A stretch of DNA of 64,000 nucleotides from Microbispora amethystogenes (GCF_016863015.1 NZ_BOOB01000010.1:1-64000); one strand, 5' to 3'. Counted from the stretch's first letter, positions 45,712-54,690 are shown. The notes: generated from the letters alone by a model not told the origin. A program made the numbers and translations.

Positions 45712-46836
45712 ATGGACGGCGACACGTTGTGTTCGATCGGCGAACTGGCGGCGCGAACCGGGCTGACGATCAAGGCCATCCGGTTCTACTCCGACCGCGG
45801 GATCGTGCCGCCCACCGACCGAAGCCCGGCCGGCCACCGCCGCTACGGCCCTGACGCCGTGGCCCGCCTGCACCTCGTACGCACACTGCGCGACCTGGGG
45901 ATCGACCTTCCCACGATCAGGAGGGTCCTCGACCGGGACGCCACGCTGACCGAGGTCGCGGCGGCGCACGCCGAGGCGCTGGCGGTGCAGATCCGCGTGC
46001 TGCGATTGCGGCACGCGGTGGCGCTCGCGGTGGCCAGGCGCGGCTCCACCCCTGAGGAGACGGATCTTATGCACAGACTCGCCCGGCTCACCGAAGACGA
46101 ACGACGGCGGCTGATCGACGACTTCCTCGACGCCGCCTTCGGCGAACTGGACGCCGACCTGACCGGGATCAGACGCACGATGACCCCCGAACTCCCCGAC
46201 GACCCCGAACCCGAGCAGGTCGAGGCCTGGGTCCAACTCGCCGAGCTGTCCGCCGACCCGACCTTCCGGGCCGCCCTCAGGCGCATCGCCGAACAGCTCA
46301 TAGCCGACCGCACAGCCGCCACCGCCCCAGGTCCAGACACCGCCCTGCATCGGGACACCGCCCCACGTCCAGACACCGCCCCACGACCAGAGGCCGGACC
46401 ACATCGGGGCACCGCCACACGTCCAGACACCGCCCTGCATCGGGACACCGCCCCACGTCCAGATACCGCCCCACGACCAGAGGCCGGACCGCATCGGGGC
46501 ACCGCCACACGTCGGGGCACCGTCCCACGTCCGGACGCCGTCGCGATCGTCCGCGACCAGGTCGCCCCCGCGCTTGCGGCGGGCGTCGATCCCGCCTCGT
46601 CCGGCGCCGGACCATACCTCGCCGCGATCACCGCACGGTATGCCGCGACCCTGCGCCACCCGGACGACGCGGCCCTGCGACGCCGATTGCTCACGCTGCT
46701 GGAAACCGCGAACGACCCGCGCCGCCAGACCTACTCCCGGCTGCTCGCGGTGGTCAACGGCTGGCCGCCCCCGGACGACCCGACACCCGCCCTCACCTGG
46801 TGCGTCCGGGCCCTGCGCACCCGGACTCCGGGCTAG
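45712..46836 (+). CDS. MerR-family regulator with in-frame 30-residue tandem duplication
   Basis: A 374-residue regulator. The N-terminal MerR winged helix is ELAARTGLTIKAIRFYSDRGIVPPTDRSPAGHRRYGPDAVARLHLVRTLRDLGIDLPTIRRVL. A helical region follows to about 200. Between about 200 and 272 is a disordered insert of Arg, Pro, Thr, Asp and His made of two nearly identical 30-residue units; the C-terminal 90 residues are helical again and conserved-looking. The effector is unknown. ATG 45712 has GGGAGG upstream. The palindrome in front and its 19-base promoter spacing suggest that it controls itself. The insert could change DNA bending or dimer spacing. Confidence 0.92.
   Translation: MDGDTLCSIGELAARTGLTIKAIRFYSDRGIVPPTDRSPAGHRRYGPDAVARLHLVRTLRDLGIDLPTIRRVLDRDATLTEVAAAHAEALAVQIRVLRLRHAVALAVARRGSTPEETDLMHRLARLTEDERRRLIDDFLDAAFGELDADLTGIRRTMTPELPDDPEPEQVEAWVQLAELSADPTFRAALRRIAEQLIADRTAATAPGPDTALHRDTAPRPDTAPRPEAGPHRGTATRPDTALHRDTAPRPDTAPRPEAGPHRGTATRRGTVPRPDAVAIVRDQVAPALAAGVDPASSGAGPYLAAITARYAATLRHPDDAALRRRLLTLLETANDPRRQTYSRLLAVVNGWPPPDDPTPALTWCVRALRTRTPG
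46331..46510 (+). repeat. two 90-bp tandem units in the MerR gene
   Basis: 46331-46420 and 46421-46510 differ at about two bases (AGACACC/AGATACC and CCACATCG/CCGCATCG). A partial third unit follows (46511-46540). The frame is preserved, and each unit itself contains shorter CACCGCCCCACG repeats. Confidence 0.9.
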
Positions 46837-46864
46837 CGGGGATTCCTCGAACCTCGGCCGGGCC

Positions 46865-46998
46865 GGTCACTGCGCCGGAAGGAACCCCCGGTCCTCCTTT
46901 GGCCAGGTTGGTCACTGCGCCCGAAGAACCCCCGGACCTCCCCTGGCCAAGTCGGTCACTGCGCCGGAAGGAACCTCCGGTCCTCGCGAAGCCCGCTT
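46865..46998. repeat. three 44-45-bp intergenic direct repeats
   Basis: GGTCACTGCGCC(G)GAAG begins units at 46865, 46910 and 46954. Each unit carries a GGAACCCCCGGTCC-type hairpin core and ends with TGGCCAAG-like DNA. They fill the gap between the MerR gene and the convergent NYN gene. No gene is convincing here. Confidence 0.85.
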
Positions 46999-47078
46999 CG
47001 CTGGGCCTTCGCTGCGGTCCTCGGTCCCTTCCGCTCCGCTCCCTCCACCCCGGTGATCGTTGGCGCTCACGGGGCCGG

Positions 47079-49334
47079 CTAGCGGCGGGCCCGCTCCAGG
47101 GCGTCCCAGAAGCCGCGCCGCAGCGCGTGCCGGACCTCGTCGTGGAGGAGGAAGTCGATCGGGAGCGACGACCCCTGCAGAAGCCTGGCCTCCAGGTCGG
47201 ACGGCATGCGGGGCTTCCGGGCGAGCACCGCCTCCAGCCAGAGCGCGGGAGCGTCCCTGGCCACGGACTCGCCGAAGTCGTGGCCCTCCTTGTGCGCGGC
47301 CTGCACCGCCTCGGCCAACGTTGTGGTGCCTCCGGGCTGCATCGGCACCGGCGCTGGCTGTGGGCCGGTGTACGGCCCGAGCTGGGAGGGCGAGTAACCG
47401 CCGGGACCGGAGGAGTACTGGGTGTGCAACGGCGTCGTCGGTGGCGCCTGACCTGCGGGTGGCGACGGCGGAGGGGGCGCCGGTGGAGCCGGCAGCGGCA
47501 TGGACGGGGGCGGCATCGATGAGGGCGGTGAAGCCGGGCGCTGCTGCGACTGGCTGAGCGACTGCTGGGCTTCCGGCGGATAGCCGTTGTAGACCGGTGG
47601 AGACGGCTGCGCCGGAAGCGCCGGGCGGGCATGCCCGGAAGATCGGCCGCCACCGTGGGCCCCGGAGTGGGCGGCGGAGTGGGTCCCGGAGTGAGCCCCA
47701 GAGCCGTGCGCGCCCGAACCCTGCGTTCCCGAGCTGTGGGTCTCCGAACCGTGGGTTCCCGAACCGTGGGTTCCCGAACCGTGGCCCCCTGAACCGTGGG
47801 TCTCAGAGCTGTGCGTCTCTGAGCCTCGCGTGCCCGAACCGTGAGCACCCGAACCGTGAGCACCCGAACCGTGAGCGCCGGAACCGAACGCACCTGCGTC
47901 CTGCGCACCGGAACCATGCGCGCTCGACCCGTGCGCACCAGAACCATGTGCGCTCGACCCATGTGCGCTCGACCCATGCGCACTCGAACCATGTACACCG
48001 GATCCGAGGCTGCCCGACATGTGACCGCCCGACATGTGACCGCCGGACGAGTGACCGTCCGACATGTGGCCGCCTGACCCCGTGGTGCCTGACGCGTGAG
48101 CGCCGGACGCATGGCTGCCGGACGAGTGGGCGCCCGTGCTGTGTGCCCCGCCGCCGAGCGACCCGCCCAGTGACGATCCTCCATGCGACGCCGAACCGAG
48201 CGATCCCGGATCATGCGAACCGGCACCATGCGAAGTGGCGCTGTGCGAACCGGTGCCGTGCGAACCGGTGCCGTGCGAACCGGTGCCGTGCGAACCGGTG
48301 CCGTGCGAACCGGCACCATGTGAACCGGCGCTGTGGGAGCCAGAGGCGTGTGACCCCGAGCCGTGCGACCCACCGCTCTGTGCCGGCCCACCGCTTTGTG
48401 CCAGCCCATCGGACGCCGGCGCACCTGATGCCGGAAGACCCGGCGTGGAAGCGTCTGACGACGAGGTGCCCGGCGTCGAGGCGTCGTGTGTGCCCGGATC
48501 ACGTGAGCCGGAGCCGTGCGCATCCGGACCGCTCAGGCCCGAGCCGTACGAGGCGCTGTCGTGCCCGCCGGAGGCGGGAAGGCCTGCGGTGTGCGAGCCG
48601 AGGATGTAGCCGGCCTGCGACTGCGACCCCTGCGAGCGCGGCCCGTTCGGCGGCGAACCGTGCAGGTGGGAGCCGTTGACCTGGGTGCCGGCGGGCAGCG
48701 AGCCGTTCGCGTGGGCGACGACGCCGTTGCCGTGGTGCTGGCCGTTGCCCGCCGTGAGCTGGTGCTGCCCGTTGCCGATGTTCTGGCCCGCGTCCGCCGC
48801 GGTCGAGAGCGCGACGTACGGCCGCAGGTGCGCGCCCGCGATCTCCACGAGGTCGTCGCACTCCTGGCGCAGGGTGCGCGCGGCGGACCAGGCGCCGTCC
48901 GCGGCCAGTTGCATGACCGTCACGCGGATGCCGAGGTCCTGCGCGTCGCTCACCACCTGGGTGAGATCCTCGTCACCGCTGACCACGACCGCGTCGCAGA
49001 CGGCGTTGTTGCGGGCCAGGGTCATCAGGTCTCGGTGGACCTGCGCGTCCACGCCCTCGCGGCGGCCCGGACGGATGCGTCCGAGGCGGAGCTTGAGACC
49101 GGGAATGTCGGCCAGCACGTCGTGCTCGGGCGTCCGGCGGCCCTCGACGGTCGCCTCGTACCAGTAGCAGCGCAGCAACGGCAGGCCGGTGCGCTCGCGC
49201 GACAGGTTCGTCAGGAACCGCAGCAGCCCGGGATAGTCCCAGGAGACGGCCTCGCGATGGCGGGTCCCATGGACGGCCATCGCGCCGTCTGCCAGCAAGT
49301 AGCCGGCGTCAACGAACAGCGCGCAGCGATCCAC
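47079..49334 (-). CDS. NYN-domain (PIN-like) protein with long His/Gly/Ser pentapeptide region
   Basis: A 751-residue protein. Residues 1-175 are a NYN/LabA-type nuclease domain: LFVDAGYLLADG, EGVDAQVHRDLM, VVSGDEDLTQVVSDAQ supply the acidic metal-binding residues. A region of more than 350 residues (about 195-580) is built of Gly-Ser-His-Gly-Thr and Gly-Ser-Ala-His-Gly-like pentapeptides, with nearly exact 15-bp copies (for example 48253-48312). A Pro/Gln-rich stretch follows, then a conserved-looking C-terminus (TLAEAVQAAHKEGHDFGESVARDAPALWLEAVLARKPRMPSDLEARLL). It may be an RNase that forms condensates or binds metal through His; both are inference. GTG 49334 has GGAAGGGCGG upstream. Confidence 0.85.
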   Translation of the reverse strand: MDRCALFVDAGYLLADGAMAVHGTRHREAVSWDYPGLLRFLTNLSRERTGLPLLRCYWYEATVEGRRTPEHDVLADIPGLKLRLGRIRPGRREGVDAQVHRDLMTLARNNAVCDAVVVSGDEDLTQVVSDAQDLGIRVTVMQLAADGAWSAARTLRQECDDLVEIAGAHLRPYVALSTAADAGQNIGNGQHQLTAGNGQHHGNGVVAHANGSLPAGTQVNGSHLHGSPPNGPRSQGSQSQAGYILGSHTAGLPASGGHDSASYGSGLSGPDAHGSGSRDPGTHDASTPGTSSSDASTPGLPASGAPASDGLAQSGGPAQSGGSHGSGSHASGSHSAGSHGAGSHGTGSHGTGSHGTGSHGTGSHSATSHGAGSHDPGSLGSASHGGSSLGGSLGGGAHSTGAHSSGSHASGAHASGTTGSGGHMSDGHSSGGHMSGGHMSGSLGSGVHGSSAHGSSAHGSSAHGSGAHGSSAHGSGAQDAGAFGSGAHGSGAHGSGAHGSGTRGSETHSSETHGSGGHGSGTHGSGTHGSETHSSGTQGSGAHGSGAHSGTHSAAHSGAHGGGRSSGHARPALPAQPSPPVYNGYPPEAQQSLSQSQQRPASPPSSMPPPSMPLPAPPAPPPPSPPAGQAPPTTPLHTQYSSGPGGYSPSQLGPYTGPQPAPVPMQPGGTTTLAEAVQAAHKEGHDFGESVARDAPALWLEAVLARKPRMPSDLEARLLQGSSLPIDFLLHDEVRHALRRGFWDALERARR
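47680..48380. repeat. 15-bp repeat array in the NYN-protein gene
   Basis: About 700 bases of imperfect 15-bp units encode five-residue repeats (GSHGT, GSGAH, HGSSA). Four copies in a row near 48253-48312 (GAACCGGTGCCGTGC) are identical, pointing to ongoing slippage. Confidence 0.85.
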
Positions 49335-49562
49335 GCGACACCGCCCTTCCTACGTGGCTCTCTCAGGGTAGTCAAGCGTGTGTTCCCGCGAGGGTGATTC
49401 CCGGCGATTCAGCCCTCGCCCCCTAATGGGAGATCGGGACATCCGCGGCCCCTGGAATCGGAAGCGTTCACGCCGACCGTACCAGTTTGTCCAGGTATTA
49501 CCTGCCACTCATTCGTTATCGGTCACCTTCGGGAAAAGCTCCCCTCGAAGAGGCGGAATATG

Positions 49563-52500
49563 TCAGGACCACGTCCTCGCGCTCACGACCGCGACCCCGA
49601 AGAAGGCCGGCTCGCGCCTGGTGGCGAGACGCAGCGTGGGGCGGCGCCCTAGCAGCGTGTGGAGTGAGTCCACCGCGACGCCGCCGGTGGTGTCCGCCGC
49701 GAGGACACCCGCGTCCCGCCGGTCCTCGCCACGACCCCGGCCGCGGTCGGTGGCGATCCCGGCCCTGACCCCCTCGGCGTTCCACACCATCAGGTCGATC
49801 CGCGCCGGGGCGCCGCCGGGAGCCAGGCCGTCGAGGGGGATCCGCAGCGCCTCCTCCTCGACCCCGACGACGGCCGCGGCGTCCAGCACCACCACCCGCG
49901 TGTACGGCTGCCGCTCGTCCACGGCCAGCACCACCAGGCCCCAGGCGGCGTGGCGAACCGTCCCCGTACGCGCCGGGGCCGCCCCGGCGACCCACCAGCG
50001 GCCCCCGCCCGCGGCGCGGACCAGGGACGTGACGTCGGCGAACGCCTGGTAGCCGGGTCCCGTCGGCAGATTCCGCCGCGCGATCTCGGCCGCGCGCACG
50101 GTGACGTACGCCGGGCTGCCCGGCGCCCGCACCCGGACGTCGCCGGTGGGATGCGCCCGCCTGCCGTCCGCCGACCAGTAGAGCCCGGCCCACAGCACCC
50201 GGCCGGCCCTGGGCAGAGCGAGATCGGCGCAACTCGACGTCGGCGTCGAGTCGTCCGCGTCGAGGTCGACGGGCACGCTGACGCCCGCGCCACCACCGGG
50301 AGCGGCGGAGGCGACGGCGCCGCAGGGGACGGGCGGCGCGGCGGTGCTCACGAGCGCGTTGCCGACGACCCGCGTCACGAGACGGCCGTCGGCGGCGAAC
50401 CGGGCCGCGACACCCGACCCGCGTACTCCCGCCGTCGATCGCGCGGTGGCCTCCGTCCGCCCCGAGCGGACCCGGACCGTGAACGCCCTCCCCGTGGGCG
50501 CGTCCGCGGCCACGGCCACCTTCAGGAAGAGCGCGGTCACCTCCCCGGCCGCCAGCGGCTCGCGGGCACACCGCACGACCCGGCCCTCCGCCGTGCAGGT
50601 CCACCCGTCCCCCGTGCCGCCGCCCTCCGTATCGCCGTCCTCCCTATCGCCGCGCCCCGTCCCGCCGCTACCCGTGCCACCGCTCCCCGTGCCACCGTCC
50701 TCCGTATCACTGCCACCGTCTTTCGCTCTCCCGTCTTTCGTACGCCCGTCTTTCGCGCGCCCGTCCTGATGCGCGCGGGAAGGTACGCCGACCTGCCCGT
50801 ATCGGCTCCGGGCCACGAACCTGACTCCCGGCGGGAGCGTCACGGTCGCGACGACCTCGTCCTTCCCTGCCGCCTTCTTCCCCTCCGCGTTCTCCCCCTC
50901 TGTGGGTGCGCCGCCCGCGTTGCGCAGCCGTACGGCGACGAGGCCCGGCTGCCCGCGCAGCAGGGCGCCGAGCGGGTCGATGGCGACGACCGGCCCGGCC
51001 GCGCCGGGGTGCGGGGTACGCGCGGCGTGCCGCTTCCCGCTCTCGCCGCCGGGCCGGGTGCGCCGTCCGGCGTGATCCTGGGCGGCGTGATCCCGGACGT
51101 CGGCGCGGGTCTGCCCGGGAACCCGCTGACGCACCTCCTGGCGGGTGGGGAACTGCTGGTGCGCCTCCCAGTTGCCCTGTTCGCGGTTCGTCTCGTACGG
51201 CGCACGAGGAACCTGCCGGCGCACCCGCTGCCGTTCCGGGGCCGAGGAGCGGCCCTCCTGTGCGCTGTTCTCCTGTGCGGGGGCGTGCCCCGCGTTCACC
51301 CGGACGTCGGAGGAGTGCCGGGGAGCCGGAGGCCACCCGGCGTGCCCTCGGCGGTCAGGCGGCGGCGGGACCGGGTCGTCCGGCCGGGCCGGCTCCGGCA
51401 TCGCGGCCGTCCCGGCCGGTGTCACGGGGCTGACCGGCTCGTCCGGCGCCGCTCCCCGCGCGAGAGCCGGGCCGGGAGTGCCTGTGCCGGGCGTGCCAGG
51501 TGTGCCGGTGGCGGGTCCCTGCCGGTCCGGGGCTCCTCCCGGCTCGCCCGTCCGGTTCGGTGATCCCGAGATGCTCACCGGAAGCACGCCCGCCGGTTCG
51601 GCGACGAGCAGGAAGGCCACCGTCGCCAGGCCGGCCACAGCGATGCCGCCCAGCACCGCGCGGTACGGCGCCGGCACGCTTCGCACGAGGGCCGGCAACC
51701 GCGTGAGGGGCGTCCGCACCCGGTCGCCGGTGGCGCCGAGCGTCGCGACCGCGCCCGTCCAGGCGCTTCGCACGGAGACCCCGGCTCTGTCGTAGGCGGC
51801 CCGCAGGCCGGCCAGGGGGCTGCCGCCCACCCGGGCGCCCGACCTGGCCTTACCGCCGGAGGCCTGCTCGTGCCGCCTGTGCGCGGCGAGGTCCGCGAGG
51901 TACTCGTCCACGGCCGGCCCCGCGACAAGCTGGCCGACAACGTCCCGCAGCCCCTGCGTGAGGTCCACCATCTCCAGGAAGACCGACCGGCAGTCGATGC
52001 ACTCGGCGACGTGCCCGTCGACCTCGGCGGCCTCCTGCTTCGGCAGCCCGTTCTCCATGTAACGCAGGATCGTGATGAGGATCGGCCGGCACTCCTCGCG
52101 CGGACCGCCGTCCAGGCGCAGCCGCACGTACGCCTCCCGCAGCGCGCGGCGGGCCCTCCCGGTGAGCTCGACGGTCGCCCGTCCCGAGAGCCCGAGCAGC
52201 GGGCCCGCCTCCGCCGGATCGGCTCCCTCGATCTCCACGTGCCACAGCGCCATGCGCCAGCGCTCCGGCAGCGAGAGATAGGCGCGGGCGAGCGGCGCGC
52301 GTTCGAGCCCCTTCAGCTCGGGGTCCACGTAGAGGGAGTCGCCGTCGGCCAGGTCGACCGCCCCGGTGGCGGCGTACCGGCGCAGCGACGCCAGCAGGTA
52401 GGGCCGGAAGGCGGAGGCGGGGCCGCCACCGCGCCGCACCAGCTCCAGCACCCTCGCGAAGATCTCCACGAGGAGGTTCTCGACCGCCTCCTCACTCTGC

Positions 52501-52628
52501 GTGAGCTGCCGGGCCAGGGACCGGGCGGCGGCGGAGTGGCGCCGGTAGAGCGTTCCGTACGCCGCCGTGTCGCCTCCCCGGACGGCTTCGAGCAGCTCCA
52601 CGTCGGTAAGCCGGACTTGTCTACGCAT
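49563..52628 (-). CDS. sigma factor fused to zinc-finger anti-sigma-like domain, membrane helix and extracellular domain
   Basis: A 1021-residue fusion. Residues 8-88 look like sigma-70 region 2 and 105-170 like region 4 (YLSLPERWRMALWHVEIEGADPAEAGPLLGLSGRATVELTGRARRALREAY). Cys180, His206, Cys210 and Cys213 form the C...HxxxCxxC pattern of zinc-containing anti-sigma factors. One membrane helix spans 323-347. The remaining 670 residues lie outside: a Pro/Gly/Thr-rich part with Asp-Gly repeats (50580-50790) and a C-terminal domain (about 790-1021) of beta-rich type (LWAGLYWSADGRRAHPTGDVRV, FADVTSLVRAAG). Related fusions are known among ECF sigma groups such as ECF52. ATG 52628 has GAGG upstream; the frame continues upstream but not as sigma sequence. 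How it is released from the membrane is unknown. Confidence 0.88.
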   Translation of the reverse strand: MRRQVRLTDVELLEAVRGGDTAAYGTLYRRHSAAARSLARQLTQSEEAVENLLVEIFARVLELVRRGGGPASAFRPYLLASLRRYAATGAVDLADGDSLYVDPELKGLERAPLARAYLSLPERWRMALWHVEIEGADPAEAGPLLGLSGRATVELTGRARRALREAYVRLRLDGGPREECRPILITILRYMENGLPKQEAAEVDGHVAECIDCRSVFLEMVDLTQGLRDVVGQLVAGPAVDEYLADLAAHRRHEQASGGKARSGARVGGSPLAGLRAAYDRAGVSVRSAWTGAVATLGATGDRVRTPLTRLPALVRSVPAPYRAVLGGIAVAGLATVAFLLVAEPAGVLPVSISGSPNRTGEPGGAPDRQGPATGTPGTPGTGTPGPALARGAAPDEPVSPVTPAGTAAMPEPARPDDPVPPPPDRRGHAGWPPAPRHSSDVRVNAGHAPAQENSAQEGRSSAPERQRVRRQVPRAPYETNREQGNWEAHQQFPTRQEVRQRVPGQTRADVRDHAAQDHAGRRTRPGGESGKRHAARTPHPGAAGPVVAIDPLGALLRGQPGLVAVRLRNAGGAPTEGENAEGKKAAGKDEVVATVTLPPGVRFVARSRYGQVGVPSRAHQDGRAKDGRTKDGRAKDGGSDTEDGGTGSGGTGSGGTGRGDREDGDTEGGGTGDGWTCTAEGRVVRCAREPLAAGEVTALFLKVAVAADAPTGRAFTVRVRSGRTEATARSTAGVRGSGVAARFAADGRLVTRVVGNALVSTAAPPVPCGAVASAAPGGGAGVSVPVDLDADDSTPTSSCADLALPRAGRVLWAGLYWSADGRRAHPTGDVRVRAPGSPAYVTVRAAEIARRNLPTGPGYQAFADVTSLVRAAGGGRWWVAGAAPARTGTVRHAAWGLVVLAVDERQPYTRVVVLDAAAVVGVEEEALRIPLDGLAPGGAPARIDLMVWNAEGVRAGIATDRGRGRGEDRRDAGVLAADTTGGVAVDSLHTLLGRRPTLRLATRREPAFFGVAVVSARTWS

Positions 52629-52769
52629 TGCGACCTCGCGATTACGATGAGTTGCATCGCCAATCATTCCGCAGTCCGCGTCCTGGCTAAACCGCAGCCG
52701 GGTCTTTACTCTGCGTAGCCATCGGCCCCTGCGAACCGTCCCGCCGGGCCGGCCGTACGCTGAGGTTCC

Positions 52770-53312
52770 ATGAGTGACCGCGAGAAGCTGCTGGACGAGA
52801 TCAAGAACAAGGGCATCGTGCACGGGCGGGTCGTGCTGTCCTCGGGCAAGGAGGCCGACTGGTACGTCGACCTGCGCCGCATCACCCTCGACGGCGTGGC
52901 GGCGCCTCTGGTGGGGCGGGTCATGCTGGATCTCACCGAGGATCTCGGCTACGAGGCGGTCGGCGGCCTGACGCTGGGCGCGGACCCTGTGGCAACGGCG
53001 ATGCTGCACGCGGCGGCGGCCCGGGGCCGCGCGCTCGACGCGTTCGTCGTCCGCAAGGCGGGCAAGGCCCACGGCCTGCAGCGCAGGATCGAGGGCCCGG
53101 ACGTCGCCGGGCGCCGGGTGCTCGCCGTGGAGGACACCACCACGACCGGCGGGTCGGTGCTCACCGCCGTGGAGGCGCTGCGCGAGGCGGGCGCGGAGGT
53201 CGTGGGCATCGCGACGATCGTGCACCGGGGCGGCGACGAGGCGCTGGCGGCGACCGGGGTGCCGTACCGCTCCGCCTACACGCTCACGGACCTGGGGATC
53301 GCGTCACACTGA
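52770..53312 (+). CDS. pyrE: orotate phosphoribosyltransferase
   Basis: De novo pyrimidine enzyme that joins orotate and PRPP to form OMP. At 180 residues it has the normal length. IVHGRVVLSSGKEADWYVDLRRITLDGVAAPLVG, LTLGADPVATAML, FVVRKAGKAHGLQRRIEG (mobile loop) and the PRPP motif VLAVEDTTTTGGSVLTAVEALREAGAEVVGIATIV are intact. A -10-like TACGCT (52756-52761) lies nine bases before the ATG, so the mRNA is probably leaderless or nearly so. It is divergent from the sigma-fusion gene (141 bases) and overlaps the end of the convergent membrane-protein gene by 29 bases. Confidence 0.96.
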   Translation: MSDREKLLDEIKNKGIVHGRVVLSSGKEADWYVDLRRITLDGVAAPLVGRVMLDLTEDLGYEAVGGLTLGADPVATAMLHAAAARGRALDAFVVRKAGKAHGLQRRIEGPDVAGRRVLAVEDTTTTGGSVLTAVEALREAGAEVVGIATIVHRGGDEALAATGVPYRSAYTLTDLGIASH

Positions 53313-53730
53313 ACGCCTGCCGCTCGCCGGGCGGCCCGGGGGACCTGGCGGTGCCGTTCGCGAAGACCTCGACCGTGCTCGCGTCGTCCAGGACGACGTC
53401 GAGCTCGGGGTCGAAGTAGGACGCCTGCTCGCCCCGGGCCAGGTCCCGGTCGACCAGCACGTCGCCGCCCGGCACCCGGACGAACACCGGGCACCGGTCG
53501 GCCTGGCACACCACCCGTACGGTGGGAACGGGGGGCGGGGACGTCGCCGTGGAGGACCGGGCCGCCGGGGGCGGGGACGCGACGGCCGGAGTGCGCCCGG
53601 ACTCCCCTGATCCGAACGTGGAGAACAGCGCCCTGCCGCCGATCACGATCACGGCGAGCAGCAGCACGACCGCCAGGCCGACGAGTGCCAGCCTCGCGAT
53701 TCCGAGGGGATCAGACCTGTGGCGTCCCAC
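53284..53730 (-). CDS. membrane-anchored protein with RodZ-C-like domain
   Basis: A 148-residue protein with one membrane helix (about 11-31, ARLALVGLAVVLLLAVIVIGG), a Ser/Pro linker and a C-terminal domain of about 75 residues (VRVVCQADRCPVFVRVPGGDVLVDRDLARGEQASYFDPELDVVLDDASTVEVFANG). That pattern resembles the DUF4115 domain at the end of RodZ. It has no N-terminal HTH. Its two Cys residues could form a disulfide outside the cell. Its last 29 bases overlap pyrE on the other strand. The role is unknown. Confidence 0.7.
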   Translation of the reverse strand: MGRHRSDPLGIARLALVGLAVVLLLAVIVIGGRALFSTFGSGESGRTPAVASPPPAARSSTATSPPPVPTVRVVCQADRCPVFVRVPGGDVLVDRDLARGEQASYFDPELDVVLDDASTVEVFANGTARSPGPPGERQAFSVTRSPGP

Positions 53731-53808
53731 AACCCGGAGAGTAGCGGTTGTGCGGGAAATTCATTGCTGAGCTGTCATTTATCGTCGGGCACGCGTCATC
53801 GGCTCTCG

Positions 53809-54513
53809 TCAGACGCCGGGGTGGTTCCGCTGCTCCACGCCGGCGTGGTGGCGGCCCTTCGGCACGACGACGGCGGCCCGGCGGCTCTTGATCACTTCAC
53901 GCACGATGGGGATGATCGACAGGAGGACGACGACGAAGACGCCGGGAAGGATGTACTTGTCGATGCCGTCGACCTTCTTGCCGAGAAAATAGCCGAGCAG
54001 CAGCAGCGCCTCGACCCAGACGACGCCGCCGACGACGTTCCAGACGAAGAACCGGCGCGCGTCCATCTCCAGGACACCGGCCACGGGATTCATGAAGGTG
54101 CGGACGATCGGCATGAACCGCGCGACGACCACCGCCTTCGCCGGGCCGAACTTCTCGAAGTAGTGCTCCGCCTTCTCGACGTGCTCTCTCTTGAACAGCC
54201 GGGAGTCCGGCTTGTCGAACATCCTCCGGCCGACTTTCGCGCCCAGGAAATGACCCAGCTGCGCCCCCGCGATCGCGGCCAGCGGTGCGCCGATCAGCAG
54301 GGTCGGCAGCGACAGCGGCGCGATCCCGAAGCCCTGGGCCGCCGCGGCCGTACTGAAAATTCCAGCGGTCACGAGCAGCGAGTCGCCGGGCAGGAAGAAC
54401 CCGACGAGCAGCCCCGTCTCCGCGAACACGATGGCGATGACGCCGATCGTGGCGAAGGCGCCGAGCATGCCCAGCCACCACTTCGGGTCAAGAAGGTCCA
54501 AGAGCACGTCCAC
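53809..54513 (-). CDS. DedA-family membrane protein
   Basis: A 234-residue integral membrane protein of the DedA/SNARE-associated family. FAETGLLVGFFLPGDSLLVTAGIF, IAGAQLGHFLGAKVGRRMFDKPDSRLFKREHVEKAEHYFEKFG, and ARFMPIVRTFMNPVAGVLEMDARRFFVWN are signature segments, with the paired Arg residues. DedA proteins are thought to flip phospholipids or undecaprenyl phosphate. GTG 54513 is the start. It is divergent from fbaA with a 177-base gap in which I see no other gene. Confidence 0.95.
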   Translation of the reverse strand: MDVLLDLLDPKWWLGMLGAFATIGVIAIVFAETGLLVGFFLPGDSLLVTAGIFSTAAAAQGFGIAPLSLPTLLIGAPLAAIAGAQLGHFLGAKVGRRMFDKPDSRLFKREHVEKAEHYFEKFGPAKAVVVARFMPIVRTFMNPVAGVLEMDARRFFVWNVVGGVVWVEALLLLGYFLGKKVDGIDKYILPGVFVVVLLSIIPIVREVIKSRRAAVVVPKGRHHAGVEQRNHPGV

Positions 54514-54690
54514 GGCCCGAGCCTACCTGTCCGGGATGAGACGAGACTGAGAAGCGACAACGGCTGTGGAAAACCCGAGTCGCGGAATGACCGCGGCTTT
54601 CGGCGGCCTCCACCCGGCCCGGCTTTCCGGATCGGCCCGGCCTTCGGGATACTGGCCACGCCGCATACCGTCAGAAGGAGATGACTTCGC

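Noticed and set aside
46800-47522. A plus-strand gene over the 45-bp repeats
   Set aside because: The frame crosses the repeat array and the antisense of the NYN gene without a ribosome site or known domain.
47680-48380. CRISPR-like regular repeats
   Set aside because: Units are 15 bp without unique spacers and stay in frame within one protein gene.
49335-49562. A tRNA or small RNA between the sigma-fusion and NYN genes
   Set aside because: No cloverleaf with a T-loop could be folded by eye; only a weak GGGA/TCCC hairpin near 49530 is present.
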